DNA from: Nitrospira sp.
GTDB taxonomy: Bacteria; Nitrospirota; Nitrospiria; Nitrospirales; UBA8639
NCBI GenBank assembly: GCA_011523385.1
Contig: WTGX01000025.1
Coordinates: 62,001-126,000 of the forward strand
DNA: 64,000 nt
Direction of reading: 5' to 3'
Below are positions 14,973-24,365 of this stretch, piece by piece. Positions within the stretch are counted from its first letter, which is position 1; the number at the start of each line of letters is the position of its first letter. The notes below the pieces were generated by a model. That model made no database searches and was not told the DNA's origin. It saw nothing but the letters and a program-made list of their open reading frames with translations. The position numbers and the translations under genes are program-made.

Positions 14973-16859
14973 ATGGCAGAACAAATTGAAACATTATTGA
15001 AAACGTCGACCGTATATCACCCGACGCAAAAAACCCTTGAGCAAGCTCATATCAAAGACTACGAATCCGCCTATAAGGAGTCCATCGCCGATCCCGAAAA
15101 GTTTTGGGACGGTGTGGCCAAGGATCTGGAATGGTTCGCTCCGTGGAACACGGTGCTGGAGTGGAATTATCCCTGGGCAAAATGGTTTTTGGGAGGACGT
15201 TGCAATATTTCTTATAACTGTTTGGATCGTCACGTGAATTCATGGCGACGGAACAAGGTCGCGGTCATCTGGGTGGGCGAGCACAACGAAGAACGGATCT
15301 TCACCTATGCCGAGTTGCACCGCCAGGTCAACCGCTGCGCCAATGCCCTCAAAACCCTCGGGATGAATAAAGGTGATCGCGTCACGATTTATCTTCCGAA
15401 AATTCCGGAACAAATCGTGGCCATGCTGGCCTGTGCGCGCCTCGGCCTGATTCATTCCGTGGTCTATTCGGGCTTCAGCGCGCCCGCGCTGGAATCCCGC
15501 ATCAATGATGCGGAAGCCCGGCTCGTTATCACCGCGGACTATGGATATGATCGCGGCAAACACGTGCCGCTCAAAACGGTGGTGGATGACGCGATTACAA
15601 ACTGTTCCACCATAGAAAAGACGATCGTGGTGCGACGGGAAAAACCGGGCATCGACCTGGACGCCGGCAAAGAACTCGATTGGGATGACTGGCTCGACGG
15701 CCAGTCAACGACCTGTGACGCGGAACAGCTTGACGCCGAAACCCCGCTCTATTTTCTCTACACTTCGGGCACCACGGGCAAACCCAAAGGCGTGGTCCAC
15801 GTCCACGGCGGATATATGGTGGGAACGTATATCACCGCAAAATACGTGTTCGACCTGAAAGACGAAGACGTGTATTTTTGCGTGGCCGACCCGGGCTGGG
15901 TCACGGGTCACAGTTACATCGTGTACGGCCCACTCCTGAATGGCGCGACTATTCTGACGGCTGAAGGCAAACCCGACTACCCCAACCCTGGCCGATGGTG
16001 GGATCTCATCGAAAAACACGGCGTATCGATTTTCTATACCACCCCAACGGCCATCCGTCTCCTCATGAAATACGGTGAAGACTGGCCCGGGAAATATGAT
16101 CTCTCGACCCTGCGCGTCCTGGGGTCGGTCGGCGAACCCATCAACCCCGAAGCCTGGGAATGGTTTCATCGCGTGACCGGCGGAGACAAACCGATTATGG
16201 ATACCTGGTGGCAAACGGAAACCGGAGCGATTCTGGTGACGCCTCTCCCCTGTGTCCCCCTGAAACCGGGGTCGGCCACTCGCCCCTTCTTGGGAATCGA
16301 GGCGGACGTTGTGGATAAGAGCGGCAAGAGTATCGGAACCGGCGGAGGGTTCGCAGTCATAAAAAAACCGTGGCCTTCCATGATGCGGACCATCCACAAG
16401 GACCCCGACCGGTACTTGGGTTACTGGAACAACATTCCGGGCTGTTACACCGCAGGCGACGTGTGCCATAAAGATGAAGACGGTTATTTCTGGTTTATGG
16501 GGCGGGCCGATGACGTGGTCAAAGTCGCAGGCAATCGTATCGGGACCGCTGAAGTAGAAAGCGCGCTGGTCAGTCACGACGCGGTAGTGGAAGCGGCGGT
16601 CATCGGCAAACCGCATAAAACCGCAGGAGAGATGATCAAAGCCTTCGTTATCCTGAAACAGGGTCAAAGCGAAAGCGCGGAACTACTCACAACGCTCAAA
16701 TCCCACGTCCAAACGGAATTGGGCAAAATCGCGGTTCCTCGAGAAATAGAAGTGGTAACCTCGCTTCCCAAGACCCGGTCCGGCAAAATCATGCGTCGTG
16801 TCTTGAAAGCCAAGGAACTCGGGCAGGATCCCGGAGATATTTCAACGTTGGAAGAATGA
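14973..16859 (+). CDS. acsA: AMP-forming acetyl-CoA synthetase
   Basis: 628 aa from the ATG at 14973, which has GAGGATC upstream. It activates acetate with ATP and CoA to acetyl-CoA. The adenylate-forming motif YTSGTTGKPKG, then DPGWVTGHSYIVYGPL, WWQTETGAI, the hinge GRADDVVKVAGNRIG and the C-terminal SGKIMRR with the catalytic, acetylatable Lys are all present. N-terminal WFLGGRCNISYNCLDRH binds CoA. The protein is slightly shorter than many Acs (about 650 aa). It may allow acetate assimilation; no acetyltransferase or deacetylase regulator is adjacent. Confidence 0.96.
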   Translation: MAEQIETLLKTSTVYHPTQKTLEQAHIKDYESAYKESIADPEKFWDGVAKDLEWFAPWNTVLEWNYPWAKWFLGGRCNISYNCLDRHVNSWRRNKVAVIWVGEHNEERIFTYAELHRQVNRCANALKTLGMNKGDRVTIYLPKIPEQIVAMLACARLGLIHSVVYSGFSAPALESRINDAEARLVITADYGYDRGKHVPLKTVVDDAITNCSTIEKTIVVRREKPGIDLDAGKELDWDDWLDGQSTTCDAEQLDAETPLYFLYTSGTTGKPKGVVHVHGGYMVGTYITAKYVFDLKDEDVYFCVADPGWVTGHSYIVYGPLLNGATILTAEGKPDYPNPGRWWDLIEKHGVSIFYTTPTAIRLLMKYGEDWPGKYDLSTLRVLGSVGEPINPEAWEWFHRVTGGDKPIMDTWWQTETGAILVTPLPCVPLKPGSATRPFLGIEADVVDKSGKSIGTGGGFAVIKKPWPSMMRTIHKDPDRYLGYWNNIPGCYTAGDVCHKDEDGYFWFMGRADDVVKVAGNRIGTAEVESALVSHDAVVEAAVIGKPHKTAGEMIKAFVILKQGQSESAELLTTLKSHVQTELGKIAVPREIEVVTSLPKTRSGKIMRRVLKAKELGQDPGDISTLEE

Positions 16860-16889
16860 AAGGAAACAGGCCCGCCTTTTTGAAATATG

Positions 16890-17624
16890 CTACTGGCGCA
16901 CAAAATGGCCGCGTCGATTTTGCTTCCAGCAACTCGGTTCGGATTCCGTGCAAAACGGCCTTTCTTTCCCATAGCTGACAATGTGAATTCTGGATTCTTC
17001 GATTCCCAGATCCACCAAATAATCCTTGACAGCTTGGGCACGCCGTTTCCCTAATTCCAAGTTGTACTCCACCGTCCCGCGTTCATCACAATGGCCTTCA
17101 ATCAGCACACTGGAGTCTTTATAAGTACTCTTGAGGAGTTCGGCATCTTTCTCCAACACGGGTACGGCATCCGGACGAATCGCATATTCATCAAGGTCAA
17201 AAAAGACGTCTGCCAAAACTGAATCGACTGCTTGATCCGGCGCTGGCTCCGGTGCCGGCTCTGGCTCAGGCTCTTCCGGAACGAAATCGGAAGGCTCCAG
17301 TTTGGCGATCTCGGGTTCAGGGGCCGGAGGCGCCGGTTTCGGTTCAGGGGCCGGAGGCGCCGGTTTCGGTTCAGGGGCCGGAGGCGCCGGGAGGGCTGGG
17401 GGCTCGGGCTCAGGTACCGGGAGGGCCGCGGGCGCCGGCTCGGGCTCAGGTGCCGGGAGGGCCGCGGGCGCCGGCTTCGGTTCGGGGGCCGGGGGGGCTT
17501 CAGCCTTGGCACGTAAATCTTCGGTGCTCATGATTTCGGCATGTCTGGATCCTTCACACGCCGACAACGTCACCAGAAGGCTCATGCCGATAACCAAGGC
17601 CACCCAACCCTTGACCGTTCCCAT
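16890..17624 (-). CDS. pal: Pal-type peptidoglycan-associated lipoprotein with Pro/Ala/Glu repeat region
   Basis: 244 aa from the ATG at 17624 behind AAAGGAG. The signal peptide ends in a lipobox LSAC, so Cys would be lipidated and the protein anchored in a membrane. Residues 40 to about 125 are a proline-rich linker built of repeated PAPEPKPAP and PPAPEPK units. The C-terminal OmpA/Pal domain has DVFFDLDEYAI, VLIEGHCDERGTVEYN, LGKRRAQAVKDYL and ISYG-like HIVSYGKERP, which bind diaminopimelate in peptidoglycan. Pal couples the outer membrane to the cell wall in the Tol-Pal system. No tol genes are adjacent. The linker, longer than in E. coli Pal, would extend reach across the periplasm. Confidence 0.88.
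   Translation of the reverse strand: MGTVKGWVALVIGMSLLVTLSACEGSRHAEIMSTEDLRAKAEAPPAPEPKPAPAALPAPEPEPAPAALPVPEPEPPALPAPPAPEPKPAPPAPEPKPAPPAPEPEIAKLEPSDFVPEEPEPEPAPEPAPDQAVDSVLADVFFDLDEYAIRPDAVPVLEKDAELLKSTYKDSSVLIEGHCDERGTVEYNLELGKRRAQAVKDYLVDLGIEESRIHIVSYGKERPFCTESEPSCWKQNRRGHFVRQ
17314..17390. repeat. 27-bp tandem repeat in the pal linker
   Basis: Two full and one nearly full copies of a 27-bp unit (17314-17340, 17341-17367, 17368-17390) encode PAPPAPEPK. Related 36-50-bp GC-rich repeats follow to about 17490. Confidence 0.85.
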
Positions 17625-17777
17625 CTTGAAATCTCCTTTCATTACACTTCTCTTATCGGCATAAATTTTAGAGCCTCCCGAAATCGTCGGTTTTTCATGT
17701 CTCTGTACTTGCTGAAACAGGGATAGGTAACAACCGGAAGAAGAGAACATTCTATCTCAAGAATAGAAAGCTACTTC

Positions 17778-17806
17778 ATTAAAAGATAATCCGGCAGACT
17801 TGTCAA
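17778..17806 (-). promoter_or_regulatory. Near-consensus sigma-70 promoter for pal
   Basis: On the minus strand TTGACA (17806-17801) and TTTAAT (17783-17778) are 17 bases apart. Transcription would begin near 17770, giving a leader of about 145 bases before the pal ATG. Apart from this signal, the gap 17625-17972 shows nothing else I can support. Confidence 0.7.
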
Positions 17807-17972
17807 CAGAAAATCTGGTATTATTTCTCAATTTTCCCAAGTTCAGGAGTCATCTTGACGAAGACCTGTCCTCCCAGTATGCTCTTCTACCCTGCCGTAC
17901 TTGGTATCCCAAGACTCGATCAGGCTGACGATATATCCTGGGAAGTACCTGATTTTCCCCTTCTGTGGCTTC

Positions 17973-18953
17973 ATGATTGCCGTACAACACGTTTCAAAAC
18001 ACTATGGACACCACACGGCCCTTGACGATGTAACGTTTCACGTCAAGAAGGGCGAGATTCTGGCTTTCCTGGGTCCCAACGGGGCAGGGAAAACCACCAC
18101 GATGCGCATTTTAACCTGCTTTATGCCGCAAAGTGAAGGCTCGGCGACGATTGCAGGGTTCGATTGTCTGGACCAGCCGATGGACGTCAAACGACACCTC
18201 GGCTACTTGCCCGAAATACCGCCTCTCTACCCGGAACTCACCGTTGACGAATATTTGACGTTCGTGGGCCGATTAAAGCGATTAACGCCACAACGCTTGG
18301 CTTCACGGAGGTCCCACGTGATCGACCAAGTGGGACTGGGGCACGTGCATAACCGCGTCATCGGTCACCTGTCAAAAGGATACCGCCAGCGGATCGGTCT
18401 GGCACAGGCTCTCATACACGATCCTCCCGTGCTGATTCTGGACGAGCCCACCGTCGGGCTCGATCCCAAACAAATCATCGAGATACGTGAACTGATCAAG
18501 AGTCTCGCCGGATCACACACCATCATTCTGAGCACCCATATTCTCCCCGAGGCCATGGCCATCTGTGACCGCGTCGTGATTATTCACGAAGGACGCATTG
18601 TGGCGGAAGATGCGCCCGATCGACTTTCCAGCCGGTTGCGCCAATCCGAGAAAATGAGCCTCACGGTCAAACAGCCGCAACCCGATTGGCTGGAACGTCT
18701 CGGGATGCTTCCCGGCGTCCTCGACGTCCTGCCGACTGCCAACCCCAATACCTGTACCATTGCTTGTGAACTGGAGCAGGACCTCCGCGAAAAGCTCTCA
18801 CAATTTGTCGTCAGCCAGGGGTACGGACTCCTCGAACTCAAACCCCTCTCCCTTTCCCTGGAAGAAGTCTTTCTCAAACTCACGCACCAGGAGGAAGACG
18901 CCGGACCGGGTGAATCCGACCATCCCGATTCAAGTGGACAACCACCTGCATGA
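17973..18953 (+). CDS. ABC transporter ATP-binding protein (GldA-like)
   Basis: 326 aa from the ATG at 17973, which starts at the canonical first strand (MIAVQHVSKHYG). Walker A GPNGAGKTT, Q-loop region LPEIPPLYPELTV, signature LSKGYRQR, Walker B VLILDEPTVGLDP and switch His STHILPE are intact. The C-terminal about 85 residues form the extension seen in ABC-2 type drug or gliding exporters. It powers the permease encoded by the next gene, which starts within its stop codon. The four-gene set resembles gldA-gldF-gldG clusters of gliding bacteria, yet similar operons occur in non-gliders; the substrate is unknown. Confidence 0.9.
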   Translation: MIAVQHVSKHYGHHTALDDVTFHVKKGEILAFLGPNGAGKTTTMRILTCFMPQSEGSATIAGFDCLDQPMDVKRHLGYLPEIPPLYPELTVDEYLTFVGRLKRLTPQRLASRRSHVIDQVGLGHVHNRVIGHLSKGYRQRIGLAQALIHDPPVLILDEPTVGLDPKQIIEIRELIKSLAGSHTIILSTHILPEAMAICDRVVIIHEGRIVAEDAPDRLSSRLRQSEKMSLTVKQPQPDWLERLGMLPGVLDVLPTANPNTCTIACELEQDLREKLSQFVVSQGYGLLELKPLSLSLEEVFLKLTHQEEDAGPGESDHPDSSGQPPA

Positions 18954-19720
18954 CGCCGTTCCAAACCATCCTCGCAAAAGAATTGCGCTGTTTTTTCGTC
19001 TCACCCGTTTTATACGTCGTCGGGACGGTTTTTCTTTTCATTTCCGGTTTGATCGCTCACCTGATGACGGTGAACGCCGGACAACAAGCCGTTCGATTTT
19101 TGCAGGTCCAAAACACCTACGCCCAACTGAACCTGAATGAGTTGGTGTTCCGTTCACTGTTTTACAGTTTGGATTTCGTCCTCATGTTTCTCCTCCCGAT
19201 TCTGACGATGCGGCTGTTCGCGGAAGAACGGAAGTCGCACACATTTGAGCTCCTGCTCACTTCGCCTATCGGGATTAATGAACTGATTTCGGCCAAATAC
19301 ATGAGCGTGTTGGTCATCTATTTGGGATTGCTCTCCCTGACGAGCCTGACCCCCATCATCCTGTCCTTGTACGCCAGCTTTCATTGGCACCCTATTCTGA
19401 CCGGCTACGTGGCGCTGGCATTCCAAGGCGGCTTGTTCCTGGCCTGCGGCCTTCTGGCCTCCACCACGACTGAAAATCAGGTGGTCGCGGCGTTTTTGAG
19501 TTTCGGGATGATCCTGCTGATCTGGCTACTCGGTGAGCTTGGTTCATTATTGGGCGACACGACAATCGGAACCATCCTGTCCTACGTATCGTTCAGCGAA
19601 CACTACGACCGGCTCGTTCGCGGCCTTCTGGAAGCGAAAGACATTGTGTACTACCTGTCCGGCATCGTGCTGACGTTATTCATTGCGCATCGCGTCGTCG
19701 ATTCACACCGATGGTCATAA
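18950..19720 (+). CDS. ABC-2 type permease (GldF-like)
   Basis: 256 aa with six hydrophobic segments. It overlaps the ATPase gene by 4 bases (ATGA) and the following gene by 10. The block NELVFRSLFYSLDFVLMFLLPILTMRLFAEERKSHTFELLLTSP (first and last parts visible as separate motifs) is the standard ABC-2 transporter turn, with ERK-TFELL in the cytoplasmic helix. It would form the membrane channel of the ABC complex with the ATPase upstream. Confidence 0.88.
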   Translation: MTPFQTILAKELRCFFVSPVLYVVGTVFLFISGLIAHLMTVNAGQQAVRFLQVQNTYAQLNLNELVFRSLFYSLDFVLMFLLPILTMRLFAEERKSHTFELLLTSPIGINELISAKYMSVLVIYLGLLSLTSLTPIILSLYASFHWHPILTGYVALAFQGGLFLACGLLASTTTENQVVAAFLSFGMILLIWLLGELGSLLGDTTIGTILSYVSFSEHYDRLVRGLLEAKDIVYYLSGIVLTLFIAHRVVDSHRWS

Positions 19721-21228
19721 AACACCTCTTACCCATCCTCGGCATTCTGGGAGTCGGCACGGGAATCGGCGGACTGCTCCTGCCCCAAACCACGGCCCAA
19801 AGCACGGCCTTCTTGTTGGAAGGGGTCGCGTTGGTGTGTCTCGTGATCTATTTTGCCGGGAACTGGACACGACTCAAAACCTTTTCCGGCTCACGGTCGA
19901 CGCGACTCGGATTCAACGGCATGCTGGCCATCCTGCTCATGACCGGCATCCTGACCATCATCAATTTTTTGGTGATCCGACACGGCGGCCGGTGGGACTT
20001 GTCCGAAACCCGGAACTTCTCATTGGCCCCACAAACCCTGCAAGTGCTTGGACAACTCGGACAAGACGTCCGGGTGCTGGTGTTTGCTCATGAACGAAGT
20101 CCGGGATTCCGGATGTATCGTGACCTGCTGGAAGGCTACGCCTATTCAAGCCCGCGAATTTCCGTCACCTATGTCGATCCTGAGAAAGAACCGGGCTTGG
20201 CTCGCGAATATAAGATTTCCAAAATCGACACGGCCGTCTTTGAAAGTGGTGAACAGACCGTCCACGTCCCCAAACCCAGCGAATCGAACCTGACAAGCGC
20301 CTTAATCCGGGTGACGACCGCAGACGTCAAGCGCCTCGTTTTTTTGGAAGGACACGGCGAGCGCCAGATCACGAACCAGGAACGCGGCGGGCTGTCATTG
20401 GCCAGGCAAAACCTCGAAGCACAAGGATATCGGGTCGCCCGTGGCTCAATCCGGAAAGACCCGGCATTGCTCGACGATACCGCGGTCCTCATCATTCCCG
20501 GTCCTCGCGAGTCCGTTGAACCGGAAGAATTGACACACATGGCAAACTTCACGGCCAAGGGTGGACGGGTTCTCCTCCTCCTCGACCCGCAGGTGACGAA
20601 TGGTCTCGAAGAGTGGATTTCGCAATGGGGATTGACGCTTGGACCGGGGATCGTTGTCGATCCCGAAGACCGCGTGGCCCAAGGCAGCCCGACGGCTTTA
20701 CTCGTCCGTCGATTCACCAACCATCATATTACCAAGGGCTTTACCTCTCCAATCCTGCTGCCCGTCCTGCAACCGGTTTCATTTGAGCAAACTCCGGATA
20801 CCAATCTGGAGTTCACGTCTCTTTTGCAATCCTCGGAAGAGAGTTGGGCCGAAACGAATTTTGTGGGGACCACTCCGGAATTTGACAAAGATGCCGATGA
20901 GAAAGGTCCGTTTGCGCTCGCCGGCGCATTGAGCAGGAAACGCACCGGTTCGGAGCCGGCTCCCGCGATGGTGGTCATCGGCAATTCGGCTTTTGCCAGC
21001 AACACCTATGTGCAGTTTCCGGGGAACACCGATTTCCTGTCCAATGCCATTGCCTGGTTGGCGAATGAAAACACGCTGATTTCGGTCAGCCCCAAAGAAT
21101 CCGCCTTCCCGCCGTTTATTCCGAATCCCACCCAGGAACATATGCTGTTCGCCGTACAGGTTTTTTCGGTGCCGTTCCTGATGCTCTTGTCGGGCCTGAC
21201 GGTGTGGCGACAACGCCGTCGTCTCTGA
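19711..21228 (+). CDS. GldG-like ABC accessory protein (DUF4350/ABC-type auxiliary)
   Basis: 505 aa. Two N-terminal membrane helices (LLPILGILGVGTG and LAFLLIM-like GMLAILLMTGILTIINFLV), then a large extracytoplasmic region with the GldG signature RWDLSETRNFSLAPQTLQVL, DPEKEPGLAREYKI, KRLVFLEGHGERQI and VVIGNSAFASNTYVQFPGN, and a final membrane helix followed by RQRRRL. The domain is thought to present or bind the exported substrate in the periplasm. It is translationally coupled to the permease. The name is by family likeness, not proven gliding function. Confidence 0.85.
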   Translation: MVIKHLLPILGILGVGTGIGGLLLPQTTAQSTAFLLEGVALVCLVIYFAGNWTRLKTFSGSRSTRLGFNGMLAILLMTGILTIINFLVIRHGGRWDLSETRNFSLAPQTLQVLGQLGQDVRVLVFAHERSPGFRMYRDLLEGYAYSSPRISVTYVDPEKEPGLAREYKISKIDTAVFESGEQTVHVPKPSESNLTSALIRVTTADVKRLVFLEGHGERQITNQERGGLSLARQNLEAQGYRVARGSIRKDPALLDDTAVLIIPGPRESVEPEELTHMANFTAKGGRVLLLLDPQVTNGLEEWISQWGLTLGPGIVVDPEDRVAQGSPTALLVRRFTNHHITKGFTSPILLPVLQPVSFEQTPDTNLEFTSLLQSSEESWAETNFVGTTPEFDKDADEKGPFALAGALSRKRTGSEPAPAMVVIGNSAFASNTYVQFPGNTDFLSNAIAWLANENTLISVSPKESAFPPFIPNPTQEHMLFAVQVFSVPFLMLLSGLTVWRQRRRL

Positions 21229-21236
21229 TCATTCCC

Positions 21237-22607
21237 ATGACACCGTTCCGAACCACGCTCCTCCTGGCGTTCATCTTTGTGGTGCTGGGAATTTACGTCT
21301 ATACCATCGAAGTTCCAACCATGAAACAGGACGTGCTCCGGGAAACCGAGGCGCAGCGGCTCCTGCCTTTCGACTACCGCGACGTGACGCATCTGGCGTA
21401 TGCCACGCGCACCGAACGAATCCTGATGAACCGTGACGAACGCAACCGTTGGCGGATCGTCGAACCCGTGGAGGCCCGAGGTGACGCGCGTGAAATCGAA
21501 AGCGTGTTGCGTGCCCTGGAAATCGGCAAAATCTCCCGCATCATTCAAAGGAAAGGGCAGGAGCAAGACTCGACCGCCGAACAATACGGATTGCAATCTC
21601 CCTACGTCACCATCGACCTGGCCACGCCGGAATACACCGAATCATTAGCCTTGGGTCATACGGGACCCTTATCCTCCACCCTCTACGCGCAACGGAGCTC
21701 GGATCAGAACATTCTGCTGACCACGCTCATGGTCGGGGATTTTCGGGCAAAAACCCTGGACACCTTTCGTCTGAAAGACATCCTCTTCTTCGACAGGACA
21801 CGTGCCGAACGCATCCAACTGCAAACAACGGGGCAAACCATCACACTCCAGCGTGGAGCCGGATTCCATGGCCCGGTTTCCGAGTGGAATTTCACGTCTC
21901 CGGTGAACGCCCCTGCCGATAAAACCGCGGTCGGCATTCTATTGATGACACTTGAAGATCTGACGGCAACGGGCTTTATCGATTCACAAGCCGAGAAAGA
22001 AGCACTCCTCATGAAACTCGAAACCCCGTCCTTGACGGCGACCGTTCATACCAAACAACGTGGCCATCACGTGGCCTTCTTCAAACCGGTCGTTCCCGGT
22101 GAAGAAGCGTACGCCGTCACGACCTCGAACGATCCCATCTACCGGATACCGGCCCACGTGCTCCAAGATCTGCCGCGTGAAACGTTTCACTTGCAGGACA
22201 AACGCTTATTCGGCATGGAAATGGGGGAGGTCGCGCTTTTGACCGTCACAACCAATGGCTCGCAATACACCCTGATTCAACAGCACGAGGAATGGTATCT
22301 CGAAGGAAAGGAAGCGGAGTCGATCGACCAGCAACACGTCACATTGTTCGTCAGCCGTGTCGTGGATCTTCCGGCGGAACTGCCCGTCAGTGAAACCAAC
22401 GATGAGCCGGGGCAATACGGTCTGGCGTCACCCACTATCGAAATCGCAGGCATCGACCGAAAAGGCCGGCCCCGCGGACACTTGGCATTGGGAATACGTG
22501 AGAAAGGCTTGGTCTACGCCACGGGAGCCGGCTTGCCCGGCATTTATCAGACCCGCTCCTTGATACTGGGTCAGATCCCCACTCCCGAAACACTGCTGGG
22601 CCAATAA
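21237..22607 (+). CDS. DUF4340 domain protein of the ABC operon
   Basis: 456 aa from the ATG at 21237, 8 bases after the GldG-like stop. One N-terminal membrane anchor (TTLLLAFIFVVLGIYVYTIE), then two DUF4340-type repeats, each with DVTHLAYATRTER/VALLTVTTNGSQY-like strands and a YGL-x-x-P motif (QYGLQSP and QYGLASP). DUF4340 proteins usually follow GldG-like genes and are taken to be periplasmic parts of the same machine. The role is unknown. It is the last gene before a convergent cupin. Confidence 0.85.
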   Translation: MTPFRTTLLLAFIFVVLGIYVYTIEVPTMKQDVLRETEAQRLLPFDYRDVTHLAYATRTERILMNRDERNRWRIVEPVEARGDAREIESVLRALEIGKISRIIQRKGQEQDSTAEQYGLQSPYVTIDLATPEYTESLALGHTGPLSSTLYAQRSSDQNILLTTLMVGDFRAKTLDTFRLKDILFFDRTRAERIQLQTTGQTITLQRGAGFHGPVSEWNFTSPVNAPADKTAVGILLMTLEDLTATGFIDSQAEKEALLMKLETPSLTATVHTKQRGHHVAFFKPVVPGEEAYAVTTSNDPIYRIPAHVLQDLPRETFHLQDKRLFGMEMGEVALLTVTTNGSQYTLIQQHEEWYLEGKEAESIDQQHVTLFVSRVVDLPAELPVSETNDEPGQYGLASPTIEIAGIDRKGRPRGHLALGIREKGLVYATGAGLPGIYQTRSLILGQIPTPETLLGQ

Positions 22608-22610
22608 TGG

Positions 22611-22931
22611 CTACGAAGGGTTAGGGGCCATGAAGACGAGCACACGCAGTCTGCCACCGGAATGATTGGTGACGGCGTGTTCTTCACCCGCGGGGGCTAA
22701 TGTCCCCTGCCCCGGTCCCAGGACCTGTTCTTCGTTGCCGACGCGAAAGGTGCCCTGCCCCTCCAGCACCATGTAGATTTTGTCTTCGTTGGCATGAATG
22801 TGCCCTTTCTGCACTTGATCCGGTTCAAAACAGTAGACGTCGCAAAAGAATCGCGGCGTTTCAAACACGTTCTGTTTTTTCATTTTTTCACTGGAAAAGC
22901 CTTGGAAATCAGCCAAATTGATGACTTTCAT
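22611..22931 (-). CDS. Single-domain cupin protein
   Basis: 106 aa, ATG at 22931. The two cupin motifs are GHIHANEDKIYMVLEG (first His, His, Glu set) and GEEHAVTNHSG (second His), enough for a metal site. Small cupins bind or isomerise small molecules or act as regulators; no specific activity can be assigned. The stop lies 3 bases from the stop of the convergent DUF4340 gene. Confidence 0.85.
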   Translation of the reverse strand: MKVINLADFQGFSSEKMKKQNVFETPRFFCDVYCFEPDQVQKGHIHANEDKIYMVLEGQGTFRVGNEEQVLGPGQGTLAPAGEEHAVTNHSGGRLRVLVFMAPNPS

Positions 22932-23128
22932 CTTTCCTGAACCTCCCTTCCTGAACACGCATCCGTAGTAAAATCGTCAACTCGACTATTCTATCAAAGG
23001 CACGTGACGTTCCCAAGCACGTCAGGGACAGGCTGAATCGAAAATTCATGGGTTTTGCTCCATCGCTGGCACTCATGATACCGTGGTCATTGCGGCACAG
23101 GTTTTTGCATCCAGTCAAGGAGCGATCA

Positions 23129-23764
23129 ATGAACGTTATGCAACAAAAAAGAACCGTTCTGGTGTTCGGAATCGTGTTCCTCCATCTGTCAGTCGTGGGC
23201 GTCCAGGCTACGGATCGCTTGCCGGGGGAGTACGAGGTCATAAAGGGTGAACCTTCTCTTCATACACCGGGAAAAGTCCTTCTCCTGGAATTTGCGGATT
23301 TTTATTGCCCTCATTGCCATCTGTTCGAAAAGGTCGTAACTTCCAAATTGACAAAAGAATTCGGCGAACGACTGGAAGTCCGGTTGATCGGATTTCCCGT
23401 CATTCGCGGAAAACTGCCCACGGCTTTTGAAATGTATGAGCAAGCCAGGGCCATGGGGAAAGGTTCCGAAATGAAGTCGGTCCTATTCCGTACGATCCAT
23501 AAAAAGCAGATTCACGTGTTGGACCGGGGCCTCCGCTCATTGCTGCTTCGCGAAGTCGGACTGGACGCCAAAACCTTCGAGGATGGACTGGCCAGTGGCG
23601 AGCCGTACAAAGCCCTGGAACAAGGCATCGCCTGGGGTCTACGGGTTCAGGTCAAGCATACCCCCACCGTCGTTCTGGACGGCAACCTGCGCGTCTCGAA
23701 TCTGGATATCGACAATCTCCGCACCGTGATCAACGGCATTCTCGAGAAAGACAAAAAATCATAA
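23129..23764 (+). CDS. DsbA-like periplasmic thiol:disulfide protein
   Basis: 211 aa. I chose the ATG at 23129 since AAGGAG lies just upstream and the signal peptide (TVLVFGIVFLHLSVVGVQA) then begins near residue 10. The thioredoxin-fold active site is FYCPHCHLFE, the CPHC of DsbA. The helical insert (KSVLFRTIHKKQIHV) and cis-Pro region VKHTPTVVLDG are present. It would oxidise or isomerise disulfides of exported proteins, or serve as a dedicated reductant. No DsbB or DsbD is adjacent. Confidence 0.88.
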   Translation: MNVMQQKRTVLVFGIVFLHLSVVGVQATDRLPGEYEVIKGEPSLHTPGKVLLLEFADFYCPHCHLFEKVVTSKLTKEFGERLEVRLIGFPVIRGKLPTAFEMYEQARAMGKGSEMKSVLFRTIHKKQIHVLDRGLRSLLLREVGLDAKTFEDGLASGEPYKALEQGIAWGLRVQVKHTPTVVLDGNLRVSNLDIDNLRTVINGILEKDKKS

Positions 23765-23834
23765 GGTTCGTCACGGCAAAGCGTGGCTATCGACACCATG
23801 ATTTGCCTGGCATGCCTATCGGAGGAACATTTCC

Positions 23835-24047
23835 ATGAGCAAAAAAAAGTTACCGAAAGTCGCCATCCCCGAATTGGAGGCCATGCTCAAAGACATGGAA
23901 GAATTACTCACAGACGAATATGGGAATCCCCTCCCGCCTGATCATCCACAGGTCAAAAAACTGCAATTGCTCGCGGCGCAACTGGGAACCGATGCGCCAT
24001 CCGTACCTGAAAACGAAAGCGGTGATTCGTTGTCGGGTCATGCGTAA
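23835..24047 (+). CDS. Small acidic protein of unknown function
   Basis: 70 aa, ATG behind GGAGGAAC. It is charged, with one helix (IPELEAMLKDMEELLTDEYG), then NPLPPDHPQVKKLQLLAAQL and a disordered tail. There is no signal peptide. It lies just after the DsbA-like gene and before tRNA-Ser. It may be a small regulator; no family was recognised. Confidence 0.55.
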   Translation: MSKKKLPKVAIPELEAMLKDMEELLTDEYGNPLPPDHPQVKKLQLLAAQLGTDAPSVPENESGDSLSGHA

Positions 24048-24197
24048 GAACAGAGGCTGTTTGGCTACGCGACGTTAACCCGGCCTGCGGAACTGCTAGA
24101 GGTAGACTTCTTCGAAGATTTCGCCTAGAGTGCACATTGTCGATGACAGACCGAGCGCGGAAAATTTAAAGCAATACATCAGGAAGAACGTGGTGTC

Positions 24198-24288
24198 GGA
24201 GAGGTGGCCGAGCGGCCGAAGGCAACGGTTTGCTAAACCGTCGTAGGCTAACCCCCTACCGCGGGTTCAAATCCCGCCCTCTCCGCCA
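24198..24288 (+). tRNA. tRNA-Ser(GCU)
   Basis: Acceptor GGAGAGG pairs with CCTCTCC, discriminator G, CCA encoded at 24286-24288. Anticodon stem ACGGT/ACCGT with loop TTGCTAA gives anticodon GCU. It has a long class II variable arm and T-arm GCGGG-TTCAAAT-CCCGC. Confidence 0.96.
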
Positions 24289-24365
24289 TTCACCAATCCC
24301 TTCCGCCTTCCTTTTTTCTCTCCACCCAAACATGCAAGTCTACCCAAGGCTCAATCAGCTTCTTC

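Noticed and set aside
17232-17664. Gly- and Arg-rich plus-strand frames opposite pal
   Set aside because: They are the reverse of the proline-rich repeat region; the minus-strand Pal has lipobox and OmpA domain.
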